From positions 1 to 12,583 of the forward strand of contig SKIN01000027.1 in the NCBI GenBank assembly GCA_007116405.1: a DNA stretch of 12,583 bases, in the 5' to 3' direction. Positions 7,380 through 12,583 of this stretch are shown here, in pieces. This stretch comes from Candidatus Kaiserbacteria bacterium (lineage in GTDB: Bacteria > Patescibacteriota > Minisyncoccia > Phycocordibacterales > UBA12088). A program made the position numbers and the translations under genes. The notes under the pieces are model-generated. The model saw only the letters and a list, made by a program, of their open reading frames with translations, was not told where the DNA came from and did no database searches. Positions within the stretch are counted from its first letter, which is position 1. Each line of letters starts with the position of its first letter.

Positions 7380-7967
7380 ATGGCAACAAAGAAAAAGATA
7401 ATCATCGGTCTCTTGTCTTTTATAATTGTATTACTCCTGGTAGGGATCGTTCGTGACCAGCGCCATACAGACAGAACCCCTGTGAGTTTTGGAGAATGTG
7501 TTGCGCGTGGGTATCAAGTGACCGAGGATGAGCCACGACAATGTATCCTCCCTGACGGCACCCTATTCACTGAGGAAGCCCATGATCTGGACCCCCAGGA
7601 GTGGAACGGCCAAACACCACTCACACCGGCAACTCGCACTGAGTACCAGGCAAGAATGATCGCGCAGAGTGCAACCGCATGTACTGATATCGGTTCTGTC
7701 GGTCTACTTGAACAGTATAATCCTATCAGTGCTACGTGGTGGTTCACCCTTGATACAAGAGAGGACGGTCTCTTATGTGACCCTGCGTGCGTAGTGCACG
7801 ACACCTCAGGAGAAGTGCAGATCAACTGGCGCTGCCGTGGCCTCTTACCACCCCCCGCTGAGGAAGAGGATCTCATCGAGGAGGAACCTGAATGGCTTCA
7901 AGACAACGAGATAGATGACCATGATGATGGAAGTGAAGAAGCTGCTGAGGTGCCGACTACATCATGA
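7380..7967 (+). CDS. Signal-anchored cysteine-rich extracytoplasmic protein, function unknown
   Basis: A 195-residue protein that I cannot assign to a characterised family. A Lys-rich start (MATKKK) leads into a membrane segment (about 7-24), so the rest should lie outside the cell. The first ectodomain block, FGECVARGYQV then EPRQC and DGTLF (38-63), resembles a short two-cysteine motif that I recall from many Patescibacteria proteins. The second block (about 99-155) has C101, NPISATWWFTLD, C133, C137 and NWRC152; its TWW...C..C...INWRC pattern also looks familiar in uncharacterised secreted proteins. Six cysteines, all outside the membrane segment, suggest disulfides. The C-terminus is a Glu/Asp-rich tail. 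An in-frame ATG at 7359 would add MHIPHIR; I prefer 7380 because the usual charged signal start begins there. Neither has an SD. Its stop overlaps the next start (ATGA), implying translational coupling to the DUF2177 gene. Confidence 0.78.
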   Translation: MATKKKIIIGLLSFIIVLLLVGIVRDQRHTDRTPVSFGECVARGYQVTEDEPRQCILPDGTLFTEEAHDLDPQEWNGQTPLTPATRTEYQARMIAQSATACTDIGSVGLLEQYNPISATWWFTLDTREDGLLCDPACVVHDTSGEVQINWRCRGLLPPPAEEEDLIEEEPEWLQDNEIDDHDDGSEEAAEVPTTS

Positions 7968-8365
7968 TCCAATACATCGCTCTCTACCTACTCACCGTAC
8001 CCGTCTTTTTTGCAATAGACCTTCTGTGGCTGGGAGTGTTTGCGAAGAACTTCTACCAGACACAACTCGCTGACTTCCTAGGTCCGGTCAACTGGACCCC
8101 GGCCATCATCTTTTACCTGCTGTTCATCGTCGGCATCATCGTGTTTGCAGTGCTTCCCGCACTTGAGGCGGGAAACGTTATGAAGGCCATGCTGTTGGGG
8201 GCTCTTTTCGGCGCAATGGCGTATGCAACCTATGACCTCACAAACATGGCGACGCTCAAGGACTGGCCACTCATCGTGGTCGTCGTCGACATCACTTGGG
8301 GAGCACTCCTCTCAGGCTCCGTGGCGACGGCGAGCTTCTACATCGGGAGGTATCTGGGCCTGTAG
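7964..8365 (+). CDS. DUF2177 family integral membrane protein
   Basis: A 133-residue protein of about four membrane helices. It matches the DUF2177 family in length and in its hallmark segments: the N-terminal FFAIDLLWLG helix, the ATYDLTNMATLKDWP block (about residues 86-100) and the DITWGALLSG helix near the C-terminus. The biochemical role of the family is not known to me. The conserved polar residues inside helices (D in AIDLLW, YDLTN, DITWG) hint at binding or transport of a small ligand, which is inference only. The gene overlaps the cysteine-rich gene by four bases (ATGA), so the two are co-translated. A weak GAGGTG at 7947 lies 11 bases upstream. No terminator is visible after its stop. 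Confidence 0.9.
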   Translation: MIQYIALYLLTVPVFFAIDLLWLGVFAKNFYQTQLADFLGPVNWTPAIIFYLLFIVGIIVFAVLPALEAGNVMKAMLLGALFGAMAYATYDLTNMATLKDWPLIVVVVDITWGALLSGSVATASFYIGRYLGL

Positions 8366-8526
8366 AATGGCGCACATTTGACGTCGAGCTGTATCTGTAC
8401 CATAGATGGGAGAGGGGTGGCGCACAAGGGGTATGTACGTGTAGTATATCCCTATATTATTCGTGCATTGTTGGTTTTCAGAGCCCCTTTGAAACCACAT
8501 ACTTAAGATAATCCAGTTCGTATCAT
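8366..8526. other. Intergenic region with a 9-bp direct repeat and AT-rich patches
   Basis: The 161 bases between the DUF2177 gene and the next small gene hold no credible ORF and no terminator. TGGCGCACA occurs twice (8368-8376 and 8418-8426), exactly 50 bases apart. TTGACG (8378-8383) with a poor -10 (CATAGA, 8401) and an AT-rich TATATTAT (8453-8460) are possible but weak promoter parts. TTGAAA (8489-8494) and GATAAT (8507-8512) lie close to the gene but are only 12 bases apart. A small RNA cannot be excluded. Confidence 0.35.
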
Positions 8527-8769
8527 ATGAATAAAAATCTGGTCTGGGTGCTCATAGCGCTCGCAGTACTCGTCGTGTTGTTCCTCGTTCTTCGAGGCGG
8601 CGAACCCGTCATCGATGACGAGATAGTCGATGTCGACGTGCCGGTTGAGGAGGTGCTTGATACCGACCTCTTGCCCGAGTTCGAAGCTGAGGAGGAGGAA
8701 GAAGAGGAAGAGGTCGTCACTCCTGAGCCGGTCGAGGGCGAGGATGACACGGAGACCGAAGAAGAGTAA
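8527..8769 (+). CDS. Small membrane-anchored, highly acidic protein, function unknown
   Basis: An 80-residue protein. Residues about 5-22 are one hydrophobic helix preceded by a Lys (K3) and followed by R23, which favours an N-in, C-out anchor. From residue 24 onward there is no basic residue, and the tail is dominated by Glu and Asp with a run of eight Glu (55-62) and some Val/Pro. I recognise no domain. Such tails may bind cations or basic proteins, or act as a spacer, but nothing here decides between these. The ATG lacks an SD. The strong terminator starting 17 nt after the stop supports a real transcript ending here. A composition-driven false ORF is unlikely given the clean membrane segment, but the call rests on little else. 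Confidence 0.65.
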   Translation: MNKNLVWVLIALAVLVVLFLVLRGGEPVIDDEIVDVDVPVEEVLDTDLLPEFEAEEEEEEEEVVTPEPVEGEDDTETEEE

Positions 8770-8785
8770 TATACTCGAAGGTTTG

Positions 8786-8820
8786 AAACACCCGCATCAC
8801 TTGATGCGGGTGTTTTCGTT
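8786..8820 (+). terminator. Strong rho-independent terminator after the acidic-protein gene
   Basis: AAACACCCGCATCA (8786-8799) and TGATGCGGGTGTTT (8802-8815) are perfect 14-base reverse complements with only two bases between, so the real loop must open a few pairs. The right arm runs into TTTTCGTT. It is GC-rich at its core and isolates the small gene from phoH. Confidence 0.85.
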
Positions 8821-8846
8821 ACAGGCGCACCTGCAAGGGACAGATG

Positions 8847-8874
8847 TTGCTGTTTTTTCTGTGCATGGTATACC
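8847..8874 (+). promoter_or_regulatory. Candidate promoter of the PIN-PhoH gene
   Basis: TTGCTG (8847-8852), a 16-base spacer and TATACC (8869-8874) with a TGG extension (8866-8868) form a plausible promoter 40 bases before the ATG. GGTATACC (8867-8874) is itself palindromic, and TATACC recurs inverted as GGTATA at 8882-8887, which could be an operator at the start of transcription. Confidence 0.45.
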
Positions 8875-8902
8875 GATAGCGGGTATAGCACATCACAACA
8901 GC

Positions 8903-8908
8903 AAGGAG
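8903..8908 (+). promoter_or_regulatory. Shine-Dalgarno sequence fixing the PhoH start
   Basis: AAGGAG lies six bases before the ATG at 8915. It excludes the much longer in-frame extension back to 8630, which would run through the acidic-protein gene and its terminator. Confidence 0.85.
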
Positions 8909-8914
8909 TGGTAC

Positions 8915-10321
8915 ATGAGCCCGAAAAAAATGAAGAAGCGTCTGTTCGTACTTGATACGAATGTCCTCATGCATGACCCGAGCTCCATCTTTCGTTTCGA
9001 CGAGCATGATCTCTATCTGCCTATGGTAGTGCTGGAGGAAATGGATCGTGGCAAGAAGGGTATGTCAGAAGTGTCCCGCAACGTACGCGAGGTCAGTCGA
9101 CACCTGGACGGTCTGATGACCGGAGCCAACGCTTCGAACATCGGAGCCGGTGTTCCTATCAGGAACAGTGACAAGACAAGCGTGCACGGCAGACTCTTCT
9201 TTCAGACCAATCACGTGAACATCACGCCACCCGACATCATCCGGGAACAGACACCCGACAACATGATCTTGGCGGTCACGCTGGCGGTCACCAAGGAATT
9301 CACGGAGCATGAGGTGACCCTGGTGTCGAAAGACATCAACCTACGCATCAAAGCGACCGTGCTCGGTATCCATACCGAGGATTATCGTAATGACCAGGTC
9401 ATTCGTGACATCGACCTTCTGCACACGGGTATGCTGGAGTTGCCTCTGGACTTCTGGGAGACACACACTAAGGATGTGGAGTCGTGGCTCAAGGAAGGAC
9501 ATACGTATTACCGCATCACCGGACCCGGAGTAAGGGAGTGGCACTTAGGTCAATGCGTGTATCTCGACGACGGTTCGGGTTTTGAAGCCATCGTACGTGA
9601 CAGGCACGACACTACAGCCATCATCGAAGTCCTACAGGACTACCGCCTTCCGAGGCACGCCGTATGGGGCATCACGGCCCGCAACAGAGCACAGAACTTT
9701 GCTTTGAATCTGCTCCTCGACGAGGACATACACTTTGTGTCACTCATGGGCACCGCGGGGACGGGTAAGACGTTGTTGGCACTTGCCTCAGGTCTTTCTC
9801 TGGTGTTTGACCACAACAGGCACCGCGAGATCATCATGACCCGTATCACGGTCCCAATGGGTGAAGACATCGGTTTCCTCCCAGGGAACGAGGAAGAAAA
9901 GATGACGCCATGGATGGGGGCACTCATGGACAACCTTGAGTTCCTCTCTACACCGAGTAAGCCGGGCGATGCGGGCGACTGGGGGCGCGCTGCCACAGAC
10001 GAGCTCTTACGGTCTCGCATCCGTATACGGTCCATGAACTTCATGCGTGGAAGGACCTTCCTCGGGAGGTTCGTCATCCTGGATGAGGCGCAAAATCTGA
10101 CTCCCAAGCAGATGAAGTCCCTCATTACTCGAGCAGGGCACGGCACGAAGATAGTGTGCCTCGGCAACGTCGAGCAGATCGACACACCGTACCTTACGGA
10201 GACATCGTCGGGTATCACCTACGTCGTAAACCGCTTCAGGGATGAGAAGCACACCGGCCACATCACGCTCGAGCGTGGTGAACGGAGCTATCTCGCCGAC
10301 CTTGCTAACAAGGTATTGTAA
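8915..10321 (+). CDS. PhoH-like ATPase with N-terminal PIN nuclease domain
   Basis: A 468-residue two-domain protein of the PIN-PhoH type (PhoH2/YlaK group), generally thought to unwind and cut RNA. The PIN domain (about 8-150) begins FVLDTNVLMHDP with catalytic D14. Further acidic candidates are E41/E42, D115 in PDNMILA and D140 in SKDINLR. After a linking region with a beta-rich segment (about 195-250), the PhoH ATPase shows ARNRAQNFALNLLLD (255-269), Walker A GTAGTGKT (279-286), the ITVPMGEDIGFLPG block and Walker B RFVILDEAQN (385-394) followed by LTPKQMK. All signatures are intact and the length is normal. It has its own candidate promoter, a strong SD and a terminator, so it is probably a single-gene transcript. 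The protein should be cytoplasmic, with a likely role in RNA turnover. Confidence 0.95.
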   Translation: MSPKKMKKRLFVLDTNVLMHDPSSIFRFDEHDLYLPMVVLEEMDRGKKGMSEVSRNVREVSRHLDGLMTGANASNIGAGVPIRNSDKTSVHGRLFFQTNHVNITPPDIIREQTPDNMILAVTLAVTKEFTEHEVTLVSKDINLRIKATVLGIHTEDYRNDQVIRDIDLLHTGMLELPLDFWETHTKDVESWLKEGHTYYRITGPGVREWHLGQCVYLDDGSGFEAIVRDRHDTTAIIEVLQDYRLPRHAVWGITARNRAQNFALNLLLDEDIHFVSLMGTAGTGKTLLALASGLSLVFDHNRHREIIMTRITVPMGEDIGFLPGNEEEKMTPWMGALMDNLEFLSTPSKPGDAGDWGRAATDELLRSRIRIRSMNFMRGRTFLGRFVILDEAQNLTPKQMKSLITRAGHGTKIVCLGNVEQIDTPYLTETSSGITYVVNRFRDEKHTGHITLERGERSYLADLANKVL

Positions 10322-10328
10322 CCACATA

Positions 10329-10357
10329 CCCCGCAACGAATGTTGCGGGGTCTTCTT
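10329..10357 (+). terminator. Rho-independent terminator of the PhoH gene
   Basis: CCCCGCAAC (10329-10337) and GTTGCGGGG (10342-10350) form a perfect 9-bp stem with a GAAT loop, starting 7 nt after the stop and followed by TCTTCTT. Confidence 0.85.
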
Positions 10358-10398
10358 ATGAGTTCGTATCTTTGCCAAACAGAAAAATGGTCGCGGGT

Positions 10399-10428
10399 AA
10401 AAAACACCGACCAGTCCATGGTCGGTGT
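10399..10428 (-). terminator. Rho-independent terminator of the AhpD-like gene (minus strand)
   Basis: ACACCGACCA (10404-10413) and TGGTCGGTGT (10419-10428) form a perfect 10-bp stem with a 5-base loop. Read on the minus strand the stem ends in a run of six T (complement of A at 10399-10404), 17 nt beyond the AhpD-like stop. It faces the PhoH terminator across about 40 bases, as expected for convergent genes. Confidence 0.85.
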
Positions 10429-10445
10429 GAAATGGTGGGCAAACC

Positions 10446-11045
10446 TCAACTCGCGTCCACGATGCCACGGGACTGAAGCTGCCGCAGAATTATCGGGTCT
10501 GTCCTGTTCTTTGACGTTGCCGCTTTCATGAATATCACGATGCGGTCAATGTCACGAATGATGCTTTTCACCTCCTCTTCAGTTCGGTGGACCTGAACAA
10601 TGGAGGTAAATCCAAGGTCCATGAGAGCCTCGTCCCTACGGGCGACCCCGATGGCGTACGCTATGTAGCAGGCAAGTCCGCTGTGTCGAGCGTGTATCCT
10701 GCCGGCAAACGACCTCCAGGCACTTACCCACTGGTCCCACTCGACATCCGAAACATCTTCCTTGCTCACACGCAAGAATAGTGTCACTCGTACGAGTGCT
10801 GACTCCCAGTCCCAATCCCTTTCCGAAGACTTCCTCCGCTCGCGTTCGACCGCCCGCTTGTGGTACGTACGACAATGTTCACACTGATAGTAGCAGGAGA
10901 GTACGTATGCTACGTATTCTCTCGCCAACATCGACATGACAAATGGGTCAGACTCACCGGGAACTCCCGTAAAGACGTGCGCGTGGAGTTCCATGAGTAC
11001 ATCATTGAATGCAGTTCCGAGTATGGGTTCTTCTTTGCGTATCAT
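10446..11045 (-). CDS. AhpD-like (carboxymuconolactone decarboxylase/alkylhydroperoxidase fold) protein
   Basis: A 199-residue, probably cytoplasmic helical protein. Its N-terminal third contains E43 in LAREYVAYVLS, then C55-E-H-C58-R-T-Y-H62. This reproduces the AhpD active-site spacing exactly (E-x11-C-x2-C-x3-H; E118, C130, C133, H137 in mycobacterial AhpD). In that family the two cysteines and the Glu/His relay reduce peroxides or dihydrolipoamide-type disulfides. The rest (about 70-199) is charged and helical, with an HSGLACYIAYAIGVARRDEAL segment that I cannot match firmly, so the assignment rests on the motif and its helical setting. The ATG at 11045 is preferred over the GTG at 11048 because GAGG (11052-11055) then lies six bases upstream. 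It is a single minus-strand gene with its own terminator, and no partner reductase is visible nearby. A peroxiredoxin-independent redox role is inferred. Confidence 0.75.
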   Translation of the reverse strand: MIRKEEPILGTAFNDVLMELHAHVFTGVPGESDPFVMSMLAREYVAYVLSCYYQCEHCRTYHKRAVERERRKSSERDWDWESALVRVTLFLRVSKEDVSDVEWDQWVSAWRSFAGRIHARHSGLACYIAYAIGVARRDEALMDLGFTSIVQVHRTEEEVKSIIRDIDRIVIFMKAATSKNRTDPIILRQLQSRGIVDAS

Positions 11046-11048
11046 CAC

Positions 11049-11055
11049 TCACCTC
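11049..11055 (-). promoter_or_regulatory. Shine-Dalgarno sequence of the AhpD-like gene
   Basis: On the minus strand GAGGTGA (complement of 11049-11055) precedes the ATG at 11045; counting from GAGG the spacing is six bases. It would overlap a GTG start at 11048, so it decides for the ATG. Confidence 0.7.
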
Positions 11056-11069
11056 ACTGTATAAGGACC

Positions 11070-11085
11070 ATGTGCTGTCACACAT
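11070..11085. promoter_or_regulatory. CRP/FNR-like dyad upstream of the AhpD-like gene
   Basis: ATGTG-CTGTCA-CACAT is a perfect 5-bp inverted repeat with a 6-base spacer, the TGTG-N6-CACA geometry used by CRP/FNR-family regulators. It sits 25-40 bases upstream of the AhpD-like start. No regulator gene is present in the window, so binding is speculative. Confidence 0.3.
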
Positions 11086-11107
11086 ACTACAAGGGAGAAG
11101 GCGTTAT

Positions 11108-11139
11108 CACAAACCCCGGCACGGCGTCCGGGGTTTGTG
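11108..11139 (-). terminator. 12-bp hairpin after the P-type ATPase gene (minus strand)
   Basis: CACAAACCCCGG (11108-11119) and CCGGGGTTTGTG (11128-11139) pair perfectly around an 8-base loop, 4 nt beyond the ATPase stop on the minus strand. No T-tract follows (ATAACGCC on the minus strand), so it may stabilise the 3' end or terminate weakly rather than be a textbook terminator. Confidence 0.65.
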
Positions 11140-11143
11140 GTCA

Positions 11144-12583
11144 TTACTGGCGCGACTGCAAGACCCTGTGTCGAATGTACTTGTATATCTCGCCAAACCA
11201 AAGCACATTTGAGGCGATGGCGATGATCACTACGATCTCAATGAAGGAGAGCGTCTCAAATCTGAATAGTTGCTGGAAAAAGGGAGTGTACAGAGCCATG
11301 AACGTGATGGGCACTGCGATCGCGAGAGCGGCAGCGGCAGCCTTGTTGCTGAAGAAGCCAATGACAAAGAGTGAGTCGCGGAGCGAGCGCACATTGAGCA
11401 TGTTGAAGAACTGTGTGAATGCCATGACCGCAAACGCACCTGTTCGCGCCTTGTCGATACCCTCAGGAAGGAAATACTGGAAGATGAAGACCGTACCGAC
11501 AACCATGACAGACACCACGGTTATGAAGAATGGTATGATCTCCAGCCCCAGAATATTCTCTTTCTTTTTGCGGGGCTTCTCATTGAGCACCTCATGGTGC
11601 GACGGCTCAAGCGCGAGTGGGGCACCGGCGGTACCGTCGGTGACCAAGTTGAGCCAGAGGATCTGCGTTGGCAAGAGGGGAAGCGGCAGACCCATGGCCA
11701 TGGTGCTGAGTATGGTTGCGTGTTCGGCAAAGTTCGTGCTGATAAGGAAGGTTGCGGACTGTCGAGTGTTGGTGAACACCGTTCGCCCCTCTTCGACAGC
11801 ATTGATGATGCTTGCAAAGTTGTCATCGGTGAGCACGATGTCTGAAGACTGCCGCGCAACGTCCGTGCCAACTTTACCCATGGCAATACCGATGTCTGCT
11901 TGCTTGAGTGCGAGAGCGTCATTAACGCCGTCCCCGGTCATTGCCACCACCTGGTCTGCTGCCTGCAGTGAGCGCGCTATGCGTAGTTTGGTCTTTGGCT
12001 CCAAGCGGGCAAACACAGGGATGCGTTGCACGGCCTTGCTAAATTCTGCGTCAGACAATGCTTCAAGTTCCACTCCGGTCATCACCATGTCGCGCATCGA
12101 ACCCTCATGTTCACCGATGAGTCCTATTTCTTTCGCTATAGCATAGGCCGTGGTCTTGTGGTCACCGGTCGCCATGATGACCCTGATGCCCGCGCGTCGT
12201 GCTTGAGCAATGGCTTCAGGCACGTCGTTGCGCACCGGATCCTTCATGCCGACAATACCCACAAACACGAGTGATGAGACATCATCGTCGGCAATGTCTT
12301 TCACTCCGGTAGGAAGCGTGCGGTACGCGAGACCAATGACACGCAGTGCCTTGCGGGAAAGGTGTTCTATCTCTTCCACGTACCGCTCACGGTCCTTGGG
12401 AGAGAGGTGGACCACGGCGTCACCCACCATGTGGCTCTCTGAGAGATCGAGAAGGCGTTCGGGTGCCCCGGCAACGTACACCTCGTGGAAATCCTCAAAC
12501 CCTTCACCATGTTCACGCAGCTCTACGAGTGTTGCGTGATACTTGGTCTCGGAAGAGAAGGGAATGTCACGAAGAACGTGCTC
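11144..12583 (-). CDS. P2-type cation-transporting ATPase, C-terminal part (5' end outside the window)
   Basis: The minus-strand frame is open to the right edge, giving 479 residues. The N-terminus, including the actuator domain and the phosphorylated DKTGT motif, lies outside. Visible parts in order are end of the nucleotide-binding domain (IPFSSETKYHATLVEL, then AGAPERLL at 38-45), GMKDPVR (112-118), TGDHKTTA (139-146), the hinge TGDGVNDALALKQADIGIAM (216-235), and six C-terminal membrane helices. Helix 5 carries N284 and E287 (STNFAE), and helix 6 carries N312, T315, D316 (NLVTDG); these match Ca2+ ligands of SERCA-type pumps. Helix 8 has Gln (391) where SERCA has Glu908, suggesting one transport site rather than two. 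The usual KGAPE lysine is Ala here. It pumps a cation, plausibly Ca2+, at the cost of ATP. The GTG at 12481 is internal, not a start, because conserved sequence precedes it. Confidence 0.95.
   Translation of the reverse strand, partial: EHVLRDIPFSSETKYHATLVELREHGEGFEDFHEVYVAGAPERLLDLSESHMVGDAVVHLSPKDRERYVEEIEHLSRKALRVIGLAYRTLPTGVKDIADDDVSSLVFVGIVGMKDPVRNDVPEAIAQARRAGIRVIMATGDHKTTAYAIAKEIGLIGEHEGSMRDMVMTGVELEALSDAEFSKAVQRIPVFARLEPKTKLRIARSLQAADQVVAMTGDGVNDALALKQADIGIAMGKVGTDVARQSSDIVLTDDNFASIINAVEEGRTVFTNTRQSATFLISTNFAEHATILSTMAMGLPLPLLPTQILWLNLVTDGTAGAPLALEPSHHEVLNEKPRKKKENILGLEIIPFFITVVSVMVVGTVFIFQYFLPEGIDKARTGAFAVMAFTQFFNMLNVRSLRDSLFVIGFFSNKAAAAALAIAVPITFMALYTPFFQQLFRFETLSFIEIVVIIAIASNVLWFGEIYKYIRHRVLQSRQ

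Noticed and set aside
8690..8726. GAG/GAA-rich stretch as a tandem repeat
   Set aside because: The units are mixed Glu codons within a coding acidic tail; there is no regular repeat period beyond the codon.
8523..8891. Minus-strand 122-codon Ser/Thr-rich frame
   Set aside because: It is the antisense of the Glu/Asp-rich small gene, which automatically yields Ser/Thr codons, and it runs through the terminator.
8630..8914. In-frame N-terminal extension of the PhoH protein to 8630
   Set aside because: It would cross the acidic-protein gene and a strong terminator; the strong SD before 8915 and the PIN domain start fix the real beginning.
10860..12146. 428-codon plus-strand open frame opposite the P-type ATPase
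   Set aside because: It lies antisense to unmistakable P-type ATPase motifs and has Ser/Thr/Arg-rich composition typical of a shadow frame, with no domain or SD.
1..12583. CRISPR array, insertion sequence, tRNA/rRNA, prophage or defence genes
   Set aside because: I saw no regularly spaced repeats, terminal inverted repeats, transposase or integrase motifs, cloverleaf sequences or known defence domains on either strand.

Overview
The window looks like a housekeeping stretch of a bacterial chromosome. The best guess is a member of the Candidate Phyla Radiation (Patescibacteria, perhaps a Parcubacteria-type lineage). This rests on several hints: short tightly packed genes, few visible Shine-Dalgarno sequences, a secreted protein with the 'ECVARGYQV...EPRQC' cysteine motif that I associate from memory with these genomes, a PIN-PhoH protein, and a run of small membrane proteins. 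No 16S rRNA or ribosomal protein is present, so this placement is an inference.

Layout, left to right. Positions 1-1458 hold the 3' two thirds of topA (DNA topoisomerase I), followed by typA/bipA (translational GTPase, 1535-3334). A possible extended -10 promoter at 3383 precedes a two-gene unit: a divergent CaCA-type cation exchanger (3410-4339) and a YgjP-like zinc metallopeptidase (4341-4922), 1 nt apart. A regulatory gap with two perfect palindromes around an extended -10 leads to a membrane-anchored HtrA/DegP-type serine protease (4992-6233). A two-HKD phospholipase D/cardiolipin-synthase-like enzyme (6255-7292) follows 21 nt later. After a hairpin comes a second unit made of a cysteine-rich, signal-anchored protein of unknown function (7380-7967) and a DUF2177 membrane protein (7964-8365), overlapping by ATGA. 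A small membrane-anchored acidic protein (8527-8769) ends in a strong terminator. It is followed by a PIN-PhoH RNA-processing ATPase (8915-10321), the only plus-strand gene with a textbook SD.

The right end is on the minus strand. An AhpD-like protein with the family's E-x11-C-x2-C-x3-H signature (10446-11045) converges on phoH across two facing terminators. Beyond it lies the C-terminal part of a P2-type cation-pumping ATPase (11144 to the window edge).

Together the genes cover DNA topology and translation stress (topA, typA), envelope protein and lipid maintenance (HtrA, PLD), ion homeostasis (CaCA exchanger, P-type ATPase) and RNA turnover (PhoH). I found no CRISPR array, transposon, tRNA, rRNA, phage or toxin-antitoxin module. 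No gap between genes exceeds about 165 bases. The points most worth a second look are the HtrA control region, the altered ion-site residues of the CaCA exchanger, the AhpD-like gene, and the cysteine-rich/DUF2177 pair.
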